DNA of 64,000 bases from assembly GCF_001640025.1 (NCBI RefSeq), contig NC_031671.1, forward strand, positions 2,108,001-2,172,000, in the 5' to 3' direction. The notes beneath the pieces were generated by a model. It was not told where the DNA came from and did not search any database. It saw only the letters and a list, made by a program, of their open reading frames with translations. Source of the DNA: Sugiyamaella lignohabitans (lineage: Eukaryota; Ascomycota; Dipodascomycetes; Dipodascales; Trichomonascaceae). A program made the position numbers and the translations under genes. Below, piece by piece: positions 11,138-20,852 of this stretch. How positions within the stretch are numbered: position 1 is the stretch's first letter; every line of letters starts with the position of its first letter.

Positions 11138-11347
11138 TAGACTGTTTGGAAGACTACTTGAGTACAGGATAAAGTGCTTGAGAATAGTACTATAACTCTT
11201 CAACTCTACAATACTGCCACAACTCTGGAATAAGCAGTTTTGGAATTCTATTTTTGGATCTATTCAAAAATCGACACACTATCAGGGTTTCCAATTACAC
11301 ATAATTCACAAGACAGAAGTGTCATCATATTCAGTAAGAGCTAAAAA

Positions 11348-12598
11348 ATGACATCCTTCACTCATAGACCACACTCTGTCAAGACTGAAATGCTGATATC
11401 ATCACTGCTATTAGCGACGTATGCCACTGTAGGATGTGCAGCTGCTGAACTAATGGCTGGTGATGTCACCGCAGTGATCTCACTACCTACACAACATCAA
11501 ACAGGAGTACTCGACAGTTTAGCTATGCCTCTGGAGACCGGTGACAAAGCCCAGTTTGCCATTCAGATTCAAGACGTAAATAATCAAGTGCTGGATCAGG
11601 TCGACGACGCCATTAAAGTGGCAGTACCTTCAGTACTACCAACCAATATTCAAAAGAGAGCAGATACACCAGCTGTAGTAGCGTCGATTTCCGGCAATGG
11701 ACAATCGGATACAAATCCTGCCCCGACGGCTTCACAAACCAATTCTGGCCCACCAGCCATGCCTTCTCTGAAGTCTACTGGTGTGCCTACACCTACAGTC
11801 ACTGTTCCACCATTAGGAAATAATCCATTTATTAACGAGTCGAATCTTCCAGAAGGTACAGTATTTATTGCAGTTGGTGCTATTCTTGGAGGAATTGCTG
11901 CTGCTTTGGTTGCTTGGAGAATCGTAGCTGCTGTTGAACTGAGAAATTCTCTTAAACGAAGTGAAGCAGCTGCTTTGTTGGCTGAGCAAGCCGAGCACAA
12001 AGTTCCTATTTTCAGTGCTGTCAACGCTGGAAAACGAGCTGGCCGTGATTCTTTCAATCCCAACTTGTCTTCAGAAAATCTTGCATTTGGTCCTAGCAAC
12101 CGTAATACGATGATGTCGGGCCACAGTCTGTTCTTCTCTCCCACGACTGAGGTCATGAACATGGGTAAAGAGAGTGGTGGTACCAACAGTTTAGGCGGCT
12201 CCGTTGGCATTGGAGGTCTCAGTAGCTCCGGAACTGGTGGTGGTTCGATGACAAGTAACCTTGGAGTCATGCCTGCACCTACTACCCGTTCCAGTGTGTA
12301 TTTGCCATCCGGATACTATGGTGTTGGTAGTGCTCCAGGAGGAGGTGCAGGAAGTGCCGGTTCATTCACATCCCGTTCAGTCAGACCCACGTCCATGGCA
12401 CCACGAGAAAGCATGTACGGACCAGGGTCTGTGGCCATGGATCAAATGTCCGAACGCCATAGCACCTACGACCGACACAGTACTTACGACCGCCAGAGCA
12501 CCTACGGTCCTATCCAACCTCGTACCAACCCCAACAATCGTGCTCCTAGTGCGTATCTGGACGACTTGCTTGCCCAAGACGAAGATGACGATGAATAG
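11348..12598 (+). CDS. Single-pass cell-surface protein, Csi2/Prm5-like
   Basis: 416 residues, no intron. Residues 13-35 are hydrophobic and may be a signal peptide. A Ser/Thr/Pro-rich ectodomain runs to about 155. The conserved piece NPFINESNLPEGTVFIAVGA leads into a membrane helix (about 170-190), followed by a short basic juxtamembrane stretch. Fungal Csi2/Prm5/YNL058C-type proteins share this NPF...GTVFIAVG-helix block. The cytosolic tail (about 195-416) is Gly/Ser-rich, with an imperfect repeat HSTYDRHSTYDRQSTYG near 375 and an acidic end. Family members are linked to chitin synthesis or cell-wall and mating responses; that link is inferred here. The first ATG is taken. Confidence 0.72.
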   Translation: MTSFTHRPHSVKTEMLISSLLLATYATVGCAAAELMAGDVTAVISLPTQHQTGVLDSLAMPLETGDKAQFAIQIQDVNNQVLDQVDDAIKVAVPSVLPTNIQKRADTPAVVASISGNGQSDTNPAPTASQTNSGPPAMPSLKSTGVPTPTVTVPPLGNNPFINESNLPEGTVFIAVGAILGGIAAALVAWRIVAAVELRNSLKRSEAAALLAEQAEHKVPIFSAVNAGKRAGRDSFNPNLSSENLAFGPSNRNTMMSGHSLFFSPTTEVMNMGKESGGTNSLGGSVGIGGLSSSGTGGGSMTSNLGVMPAPTTRSSVYLPSGYYGVGSAPGGGAGSAGSFTSRSVRPTSMAPRESMYGPGSVAMDQMSERHSTYDRHSTYDRQSTYGPIQPRTNPNNRAPSAYLDDLLAQDEDDDE

Positions 12599-12643
12599 GT
12601 ACCCGTTATATATATTAATGCATAGATCCACCAGTGTCTAGTC

Positions 12644-12706
12644 TGCCTCCGGCTACTGGGGCTCTGCCCCAGACAAACCGTGGCTCCTCTCGCTGCGCTC
12701 GAGCCG
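12644..12706 (+). repeat. GC hairpin element, forward, 45 bp after the stop
   Basis: Slightly decayed start (GCCTCCGGCTACTGGGGC) but intact GGGGCTCTGCCCC core. Same orientation as the gene before it. Confidence 0.88.
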
Positions 12707-12835
12707 TTTGCTCGGGGTTCCAGTCAGCTTTTCGTCTCTCTACCAATCTTCCTATCTTGAGAACAAATAAAACGTATTCAAAGACAACGATCACCAACTC
12801 AGGATGCCAGAGTGAATGTGGCATTTCTCTTGTCT

Positions 12836-13576
12836 ACACTCGTCACACTGAGTTCTTTATACCTGATAAACACGGTAAGGAGAGACGACTGCCTCCAATC
12901 AACTTAAATATGCAAAAGCTGGAGCGGCAGGTTAGGCCAAAGCTTGATCTAGGGCGTTTCCAATTCCCAGTGAATGGGGATCAATTGATGATTAAAGCGA
13001 TGGAAAGTCAGTATCCTATCCTATCATAAGGAGTTCACCACAGTGAATGGAACTTTTGCCACGCTTCGATGTTACCCGAAGTGTGTGAGAAATCTTTTGT
13101 CTGCCGAAAAATTGGCATTTGAGAAGCCAACCGATGTTCAAGGAAGTACTACTCCCCATCTATACAAGGTATTAAATGAAGGTGAAATCAATATCATTAT
13201 AACCGAACGTATGAATAACTACATTCCTATCATCGATTTTATGGGAAGATTGGGAAGTGAGCTCAAACGTCCGGATATCTCAGTTGAAGAAGAGGTCAAG
13301 GTTCGTCGAGATCTACAGCTTTTGTATAAAACGGTCAAAGAGAACTACCAACACATACATGTGGGCGTATTCCACAAATATGGCAGAAAAGATGGTATTA
13401 TGGTTCGTGCTGCTGATGATGTTGTACTCACGAATTTCCAGTATAGTTTTACAAAAGTTGGTGAAAATGTTGACTTTTCAGTTGACTGGGAAAAATTGAA
13501 ATTGCTGTTTAAGACAGTTGAGAACCACCCGAAGGAAGAGCCTCGAAAAAGGAGAAAAAGAAGATGTTTTTATTAA
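12836..13576 (+). pseudogene. 3' half of the kinase-like array gene, broken
   Basis: Homologous to the last third of the plus-strand genes at 46262, 51820 and 56201, starting abruptly at CACTCGTCACACTG (the codons for RHT in the intact genes). It covers the KERRLPPINL linker and the degenerate kinase lobes. An indel near 13020 shifts the frame relative to the intact copies, and a codon is missing in the HELGVFH segment, which reads HVGVFH. The stop and the following 80 bp of 3' flank (AAGAGTGTTGG... ATTGGTGGGTCATTAATTTC) also match the array, so flank was carried along. Confidence 0.88.
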
Positions 13577-13654
13577 AGAGTGTTGGATCATTGTTATCAG
13601 TTTTTAATCAGTATATTGGTGGGTCATTAATTTCTGAGGAATGGCGACGAGCGT

Positions 13655-14593
13655 GAATGGACAAGACTGGAGGGGTGGTGGCTGGTCTTCACATGCCGTC
13701 AAAGTCTATCTTCAACTACATCTAGAAGATGTTATTCACAATTGGCACCGTAACGGCTTGGTTTGAATTGAGACGGTCGGTGGCTACGGATATAATGCAA
13801 GGGAAGTAAGGAGATATGAATCAAGAGCTCTCTTTATTGATAGTTTTAATGCCCGATTGAACAGCGTCAGGGAAGAAGTCTATCAGTATTATTTTAGCTC
13901 AGATTATGCCGAAAATGATCTGGCCCGGAGAAACTCCTCCGTTCCGTCAGAGTTCAAGTCTTATGACACAGATGAATTACTCCCAAGTATATTTTTGACC
14001 ATCTTTGTTTTAGGACCGTTGTTTACTTCTGAAGGTAGTAAATATGACATCAGTTATTATGAGTCGTACTTCGTGGACAAATTTACGCATCTCAACAAAA
14101 GGCTGTATTTTTTTTCGTGGATGTAATCTTGATTGATTCCATCCACTCAATGAAGGACATAGATTTATCGGATTATGAGGATGAGGATGATACAATAGTG
14201 GGATTAATTTATTTTCAATCTAGGTCTGATCTGAATTTATGCTATGGTAGTCCACATTGGTATCAGGTAGTGGATGAGCTTCGGTTTCTTCTATTAAATT
14301 CCAATCTTACTCATTGCATAGTATCCAGATTTTATGAAACACTCTTCATTGATATCATTGGATACAAGGATGGTCGGCTGAATTACGATATATTCCGGCT
14401 TAATCACGACTCTACGGAACCTACAGTCAGACGCGCGATAGCAGCTTGTTTAGCATACTGGTCAAATGAAGAAGATCCTGTCAAACGGGGTAAGTCCATT
14501 GTAATGGAGCTTAAGATGGAGCCGAATCCGTATTCAATTCTTCTTGCCGACCATGCCATGGAGGTTTCCGCGGTTAATATCATACGAAGTTAA
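13655..14593 (+). pseudogene. Middle part of the kinase-like array gene, broken
   Basis: Begins inside the gene at TGGACAAGACTGGAGG and runs to the codons for VNII, where homology stops. It therefore ends at the same gene position at which the fragment at 12836 begins. There is an in-frame TGA in the GLV-IETV segment near 13765 and a frameshift near 14105-14120 by a T run. The two fragments lie in inverted order (3' half first). See the finding on circular permutation. Confidence 0.88.
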
Positions 14594-15357
14594 AAAACAA
14601 TCAAGCGAGCTTATTTTTATAATCTAGAACATAAGAATGATTTTTACTTATCTACAGATGGATTGACCCTCATACATTAAGAGCGGAAGTTGCTGATATA
14701 CTTGTAGCTGGCTTTTCCTGTGTTTTGTACTTGAAAGTTTCCTGCCAGCGACTTGAGCATCATATTAATAATTGAAGTCCATGAATCCTTTCTAGCTCTC
14801 AAAGCGTCTTAACCTATTCCTAGTCATCAACCCAATCCTATTCCTTCAAAGCCATAATGACATTGATATCCCCTTTTTATTTATCGATGAGGAATAATTT
14901 CAAATAGTCCAGATGGTTAGGATAACATTTTGCAATCACGCATCTAGCAATCTCTTTAAAGGTAGCCACAGCCTTTTCTCTAATGATCAATTCATCTCTA
15001 TAGATGGGGATATACACTATAGTAGATTGAGCATTGGTTGTTTTTATTTTCGAGCTAACTTCAAGTTGACTTGGCGTGAAATTAGTTTACATAGCACGGT
15101 TATTAGAAATGAAGAAATTAGTGTGAGGGCTTTTTTTAAACTTCTTCGTTCGAACCCAGCTCGACCCAGATGGCTCCTGAATCCCCGTATAAAGAGGACT
15201 CCCGATTCTCGACTCGAACGAAGCGAGAGAAGCCGAGGGGGAGGGGGGGAGCTGGACTTGCGCCCCAGCCGCCGGAGGCATCCGACCCCGGGAAACAGAG
15301 TAGCATTGGGAGAGTAAAGTAAAAAGTGCGTTTAGATTATTACAGACATGTCTACAT
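14594..15357. other. Intergenic, right flank of the gene fragments to the 49-kDa subunit gene
   Basis: No further array homology recognised after 14593. GC element at 15210-15279. Confidence 0.5.
15210..15279 (-). repeat. GC hairpin element, reverse, downstream of the 49-kDa gene
   Basis: Decayed reverse copy with a G-rich insertion in the middle. It lies 79 bp beyond the stop of the minus-strand gene and in its orientation. Confidence 0.85.
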
Positions 15358-16776
15358 TTATCGGTCGACCTCTCCGAATACCAAGTCCATGGTACCAATG
15401 ATGGCAACAGCGTCTGGTAGGAAATGCTCGCGGGAGATGTGGTCGAATGCAGCCAAGTGGGCAAAACCGGGGGCTCTGATTTTGCATCTATAGGGGCGTT
15501 CAGAGCCGTCCGACACTACGTAGACACCCATTTCTCCCTTGGGGGCCTCGATGGCAGTGTATGTTTCGCCGGCAGGCACTGAGTAACCCTTGGTGAACAG
15601 TAAGAAGTGGTGAATCAGCGACTCCATATCTTCCTTCATTAAAGAACGAGGTGGAGGAGCGATCTTGTAATCCTCGACCTTGACAGGTCCAGCAGGCATC
15701 TGGTTGATACATTGCTCAATAATGCGCAAAGATTGACGGAACTCGGACATTCTGATTAAATAACGGTCGTAACAGTCACCATTAGTGCCTACAGGGACCT
15801 CGAAATCCACCAAGTCATATGCATCGTAGGGTTGGCTCTTACGGATATCCCATGGGATACCAGAACCTCTGAGCATGACTCCGGACAGCGAATAGTCAAG
15901 AGCGTCCTGAGCCGACACAACACCGACATTTTGTGTTCTCAGTTTCCACATTCTGTTGTCAGAAAGCAGTTCTTCAGTCTCATCGATCCTATCACCGAAT
16001 TGAGTAGCCCACATGTATATATCGTCCAACAAACCGGCGGGCAAGTCTTGAGACACACCACCGGGTCGGACATATGCAGCGTGCAAACGAGCTCCTGAAA
16101 CACGTTCATAGAACTCCATGAGCTTTTCTCTTTCTTCGAAACCCCACAAGAAAGGAGTCAGAGCTCCCACATCCATGGCGTGTGAAAGAATGGACATGAG
16201 ATGGTTCAAAATACGAGTGATTTCGCCAAACATTGTACGGATGTATTTAGCACGAATTGGCACCTCGACATTGAGCAATTTCTCGACTGCCAATGCGAAA
16301 ACTTGCTCATTGGTCATCATCGACACATAATCCAATCGATCGAAATATGGAAGCGCCTGAGTATATGTTTTGTATTCAATCAACTTTTCGGTACCACGGT
16401 GTAATAAACCAATGTGAGGGTCGGCACGGATGATTTCTTCACCCTTGAGTTCTAAAATTAATCGTAACACACCGTGAGCAGCTGGATGCTGGGGTCCAAA
16501 ATTGACTGTGAAATGACGGATCTTCTTTTCACCGGTACCGCCAGTGGCTTCAGCGACTTGTAAATCCTCGGTAATAATGGTCTTGCCAAAGTTGGGGTCC
16601 AAAGGAGCTCCAATGGGGTTACCATATTTACGAGCATTGGCTGCCAAATCTTGAACTGCTTTTTGACTTGCCAACGACGAGTGAATATGACGCTGAGCAA
16701 TGCCTGACGAAGTAGCGGCCTTGAACAGTCTCTTACCAGCAACTGGTCGCAGTGTAGACCACGAACTTCTCAGCAT
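15358..16776 (-). CDS. NADH:ubiquinone oxidoreductase 49-kDa subunit (complex I, NDUFS2/NUCM)
   Basis: 472 residues. An N-terminal basic/Ser-rich presequence of about 35-40 residues is consistent with matrix import. The mature part starts a well-conserved NuoD fold: [42 protein letters not shown], and at the end [17 protein letters not shown] and [12 protein letters not shown]. The subunit forms part of the quinone-binding site at the matrix arm/membrane interface. No intron. The presence of this gene shows that the organism keeps the multi-subunit proton-pumping complex I. Confidence 0.98.
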   Translation of the reverse strand: MLRSSWSTLRPVAGKRLFKAATSSGIAQRHIHSSLASQKAVQDLAANARKYGNPIGAPLDPNFGKTIITEDLQVAEATGGTGEKKIRHFTVNFGPQHPAAHGVLRLILELKGEEIIRADPHIGLLHRGTEKLIEYKTYTQALPYFDRLDYVSMMTNEQVFALAVEKLLNVEVPIRAKYIRTMFGEITRILNHLMSILSHAMDVGALTPFLWGFEEREKLMEFYERVSGARLHAAYVRPGGVSQDLPAGLLDDIYMWATQFGDRIDETEELLSDNRMWKLRTQNVGVVSAQDALDYSLSGVMLRGSGIPWDIRKSQPYDAYDLVDFEVPVGTNGDCYDRYLIRMSEFRQSLRIIEQCINQMPAGPVKVEDYKIAPPPRSLMKEDMESLIHHFLLFTKGYSVPAGETYTAIEAPKGEMGVYVVSDGSERPYRCKIRAPGFAHLAAFDHISREHFLPDAVAIIGTMDLVFGEVDR

Positions 16777-18848
16777 TTTATATTTTTTTTTCTTCCCTCT
16801 TGGACTGGTGGAATTATGGAGCTATCTCTTTTGCAAAGCTGAAGCTAGACAAAGTTGTGGTGCGGACAACTACAATAACAACGACAATTCAAAGGAATGG
16901 GTTCACTGTTCAAACTTTTGTCAAAATGCTACTCCCATCTGCCAAATCGTACTTTGACGCGGCCAAACTTCATCGAACCCTCTGCCAATCAGCGAGGAGA
17001 TATTTTTTATACATCTACCCTTGACCTTCCACCGTGTACTGAATAGTTATGCGTCTAACGGACGGTATTTGGGATGGGGGGAGTATGCCTCCGGCGGCTG
17101 AGGCTGCACCCCGCCCCGCGGCTCCTCTCGCTCCGGTCGAGTCGGGCCTCAAGACGGGTGTCTTGTATGGGTTCGGTGGCTATTTACCCGATTTCTGGCT
17201 CAAAAACTTACAATTGCTGAATTGTGGAGCAGAGTAGTTTGAAATGTTCTGACACATTTTTCAACTCAGTTATAATTCTTGTGTGCTCACATGACCATAA
17301 AAAATATCGACATCTCATTCGCATTGGATAAACTTATATACACCTATCACATCTATGCAATTGACTATTCAGCCCGGAGCCAGAACTGTCTGGGTCCAGT
17401 GTTTCAAAACTGTCAGCATGTCAATAACACTTATTGCAAACTATTTAGATAATTAGAGCTCCGATATTAAAACTGATTCTGAATGTTAAAATTAATGCGG
17501 TATCCAATCTACATTACTGTAGCACGAGACCGGCCTGAAACTAGTTAAAGTGATAATCCTGAGGCTGAAAACTATCGGGTAAGCAAGTGTTATCTAGGAG
17601 CTGAAAAAGAAATTGACGGTTGAATGGAGGCAGGACTATAATAACGATCATCAGATATGATCATCGAACTATTTAGTTCCCCGCACGATCGAGGCGGTCA
17701 CGGACTACGATATCAGACTTGACTTTGCTCGATTGAACGGGACTCCTATCAGCAGAGTCATATAATCCTCAAATTATCCATTATAGTTTAGCGACCGTCA
17801 GGTACACCACTGTTAGTCCTTGGCTGCCAAGCATGGGGATCGATATCATTATCAAGCAGTTGTCATTCTCAGGTACAGAAACAGATGTTAGCTACTTCTT
17901 TCAGTAGTAACGCATGTTAATCTGACAGCTAGCCACATTAAGCCATGTTTAAGTAAAGTAAGCAATATATCATACTGCATATTCAACGGCGGTAAGGCAG
18001 AAACCCGCTACCGGTTGTCATGTGTGATTGGCTGCATGCACATTTGTATTAAAAACCAGCTATCTTCAACCTTTCATAAATATCCCATCGTATCAAGATC
18101 TCATTCTCGGACTTGTTTTCTTTATATAATTTTTTGCTCCTAATACGTTTGAGCATGATTTGATTTGAATAATACCCCATAACGACTTTGTATGATGTCG
18201 TTTTACTGACCTCGTTTTTGTGGCATTTTATTTGTGACTTTGCATACCGGCATGATTCGCCGAAAAAGATAAGGGGTAGAGCTGTCAGGTCCAATACAAC
18301 TACAATCAGAAAACAACTTTGAACGATTGTTTGGTGATAACTTTACTGGACTGATAGTGTGCTGTGTTGAATAGAAAAAAACAAGGAGTGTGGATGTGAG
18401 ATGTGTGAGATGGTCGAAGTGCCTGAGGATGTGTGAGAAGTTGGAGGAGAATTGGATGTATGAAGCAGACATGGTCATCAATACCACGCTCATTTGATAC
18501 TAATTAGATGATCTCAATCAAATTATAGTATGGGATGAAGCATGTTCGTATACTGTTTTATTATGAACTTTCATTTACTATCTCATATATATTAACATTG
18601 GTTGCTATGAATGGTAAAAAAAAACAAATCGGGCTTATACCCCTATTGATACAAAAATGAGTTTCCAAAGCAAAAACAGAGAAAAAAAAAAGACAAAAAA
18701 TAACCAAAACGCCTTAGTAAAATACCGGAAAAGGCCAATAAGCAATAAAAATAAATAAATTCAACCACAATTAATACCATATCAACAGAACTGATCTTGG
18801 CAAGCTTTGCAAGCAAGTACTAGGTAACACCCCAAGCTCTTATACTTT
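16777..18848. other. Gene-free stretch of about 2 kb
   Basis: Promoter of the 49-kDa gene at the left, a GC element at 17087-17144, then AT-rich DNA. Open frames on the minus strand at 18049-18493 lack any family feature. The last 250 bp, A-rich, are probably the 3' UTR of the DUF8032-type gene. Confidence 0.5.
17087..17144 (+). repeat. GC hairpin element, forward, decayed
   Basis: GCCTCCGGCGGCTGAGGC start, core changed to GGCTGCACCCCGCCCC, CTCTCGCTCCGGTCGAGTCG tail. This is the last copy before a stretch of about 11.8 kb without any. Confidence 0.85.
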
Positions 18849-20852
18849 CTAGGATCCCAAAGACTTGATGGGTTTCTTATCTTCGTCGGCTGGGTCATCC
18901 TCCCTATTAGTCATTTTACGGACTCGACGAGATCGAAGAGTAGGATCGGAATTAGTATTCCTCCATGAATCAACTGCTCTTTGGATCAAACCACGTCGAT
19001 TAACCAATTCAGGATTCAAGTATGCTAAACACCAACCAATGCAGTTGCATTCAGACTCATACTTCTGACGGTTACCTCTGTACTCTTCAGGTGGCACTGC
19101 TGCCCGCGGATAGATACAGTTGTCAGCTTTAAATTGTGGGTCCAGTTTAGAAATATCTACCGACTCGACGTCACATCTGATACAATATGTTGATCTGACT
19201 CGCTTGCGTGAATACTGGAATGAAATCCAATCAGTACCAGACTCATCCTTTTTGACGAATGTTGGAATGGTAGCAGGAATAGGTCCTGGCAATGAAGCCC
19301 GAGGACGTCGGATGCTTGATGTTGATTTAGATTTTACGATAGTTGGTGGAAATTTTGATTGTGATAGCGAATCGTATGTCAGAGAAAGGCTTCTGTCGCC
19401 TTTAAGGGAGATTGGTGTTTTAGAATTCACCAGTTTACCCTTTGAATTAGTCTGGAGCCTGAACGATGATACAGTTGGGGATTTTGCTTTCGACATTGCC
19501 TTCATTACCGAGTTTGTTACATGTCCGGGGAGAGAAAAGGTAGAAAACTCTTGAATGTTCCTCTGACCACTTGCTAGGTAATCGCTATCATTATCATTTT
19601 TGTCGTACGAGTTACCAGTAAATGGAGATGGTGAAGATGACAAAGGTGAAGTCAGTTCTTGGTTCAACGGGAGAACAACTCCTGGTGTCAAAGGTGACAG
19701 CGGGGAAGGAACGTTCTGTAGGTCTATGATACCAAACGAAGTATCGGTAGGAGACAGAGGAATGTCAACTGCAAGGGCAACAGAAGCTGCAACCAATGTA
19801 GATTGTGCTCGAGACTCGGAGACAGGTTCAGTGGAAGAAAATGGTTTGATATGAGAAAACTCCATTGACTGAGGAGTGGAACAGGCTTCATCAACGTTAT
19901 GAGAAGATTCGTCAATATCAATCTCGTTACTAAAATTGTTATCCGAATTGTGAGCTGTTGTAACATCGTTATCACTCTCTTCCTCAAAAGGTGCTAACAA
20001 TTCTTGATTTCCAATTTGAGGTGAAGATAATGTAAAATACTGTTGTTGAGCAATGTCAAGAGTTTGTGAAATAGAAGCGCTTTGAAGTAGAAGTGAGCTT
20101 CGACGAGATGAAGGACTGCTAGCGGCATTAGCAATGGTATTTGGAATATCTTCAATAAAAATCTGTTCCTCACAAGGAGAGATTAAACCATCAGAAGCTG
20201 CACCAGTACAGGACAACAGTATCGTCTCATCTTCTTGTAATAAAGACTCGAAGTTCAAAGTGGATTCGCCAATTCCATCACGCGAAGGAGTGTAGTAAAA
20301 TGCGGAAGTACCGATGGAGGCATTAAATTGAAAACATGGTGACAAAGGTGACATGATACTTGAAGAAGCCGGGAGTGACGAAGGTAAAGAAGAAATCCCA
20401 ATTTCCCTCGCAAGTGAATGCAGCGAGTCGTCAGGAACAGTTGATAGAGATGCAGAAGATGACGATGAGGTGGAGATAGATGGCGAAGTTAAATCTGGAG
20501 GTTCGGGCCAGACTCGGTAAACTCTGACATCATTTTCCGGTCCCCTTTTCAATGCAGCATCTGAAGTTGAAGTTGTATCAGTGCTAGGAATTGAATTGTG
20601 AATAGAGGTAGGAATCCAATTACAGGGCATGCCAGGAATGATACCTTGATTAAGAGGAAATGATTGTGCTACCGCAGCAGTGGCAGCGGCAGCAGCTGCT
20701 GCTATAGAGGAGGTAGCATTGGTCGATTGTAAAAAGGTTGCAAGGTTGTGATTAGAGTGATTTACAGGAATAGCAAAGTAGTCGTTGACGACAATAGGCT
20801 GACCGCAGTACTGGTCTTGTGCAGATTGACTTGACCTTTTATAATCCGTCAT
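18849..20852 (-). CDS. DUF8032-type fungal regulator candidate
   Basis: 667 residues from the ATG at 20852. A further in-frame ATG at 21005 would add 51 mostly hydrophobic residues that do not fit the rest and are left out. Most of the protein is Ser/Thr/Pro-rich and disordered-looking, with an Ala run near residue 50. The conserved part is C-terminal (about 555-650): WISFQYSRKRVRSTYCIR, FKADNCIYPRAAVPPEEYRG, ECNCIGWCLAYLNPEL, RGLIQRAVDSWRN. This block matches what I recall as DUF8032, found at the end of large fungal proteins often annotated as transcription regulators. Basic RSRRVRK may be a nuclear signal. Function unknown. Confidence 0.75.
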   Translation of the reverse strand: MTDYKRSSQSAQDQYCGQPIVVNDYFAIPVNHSNHNLATFLQSTNATSSIAAAAAAATAAVAQSFPLNQGIIPGMPCNWIPTSIHNSIPSTDTTSTSDAALKRGPENDVRVYRVWPEPPDLTSPSISTSSSSSASLSTVPDDSLHSLAREIGISSLPSSLPASSSIMSPLSPCFQFNASIGTSAFYYTPSRDGIGESTLNFESLLQEDETILLSCTGAASDGLISPCEEQIFIEDIPNTIANAASSPSSRRSSLLLQSASISQTLDIAQQQYFTLSSPQIGNQELLAPFEEESDNDVTTAHNSDNNFSNEIDIDESSHNVDEACSTPQSMEFSHIKPFSSTEPVSESRAQSTLVAASVALAVDIPLSPTDTSFGIIDLQNVPSPLSPLTPGVVLPLNQELTSPLSSSPSPFTGNSYDKNDNDSDYLASGQRNIQEFSTFSLPGHVTNSVMKAMSKAKSPTVSSFRLQTNSKGKLVNSKTPISLKGDRSLSLTYDSLSQSKFPPTIVKSKSTSSIRRPRASLPGPIPATIPTFVKKDESGTDWISFQYSRKRVRSTYCIRCDVESVDISKLDPQFKADNCIYPRAAVPPEEYRGNRQKYESECNCIGWCLAYLNPELVNRRGLIQRAVDSWRNTNSDPTLRSRRVRKMTNREDDPADEDKKPIKSLGS

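Larger units (their letters stand above)
9370..11347. other. Gene-free stretch between permease and Csi2/Prm5-like gene
   Basis: Three GC elements (9459, 9553, 10144). Then about 1.1 kb of low-complexity sequence upstream of the next gene, with repeated ACTAGAC motifs and short tandem repeats. Frames at 9548-9985 and 10353-10559 are not supported as genes. Confidence 0.55.

Noticed and set aside
14913..15317. 134-codon frame before the 49-kDa gene
   Set aside because: It runs into a GC element and shows no conserved features.
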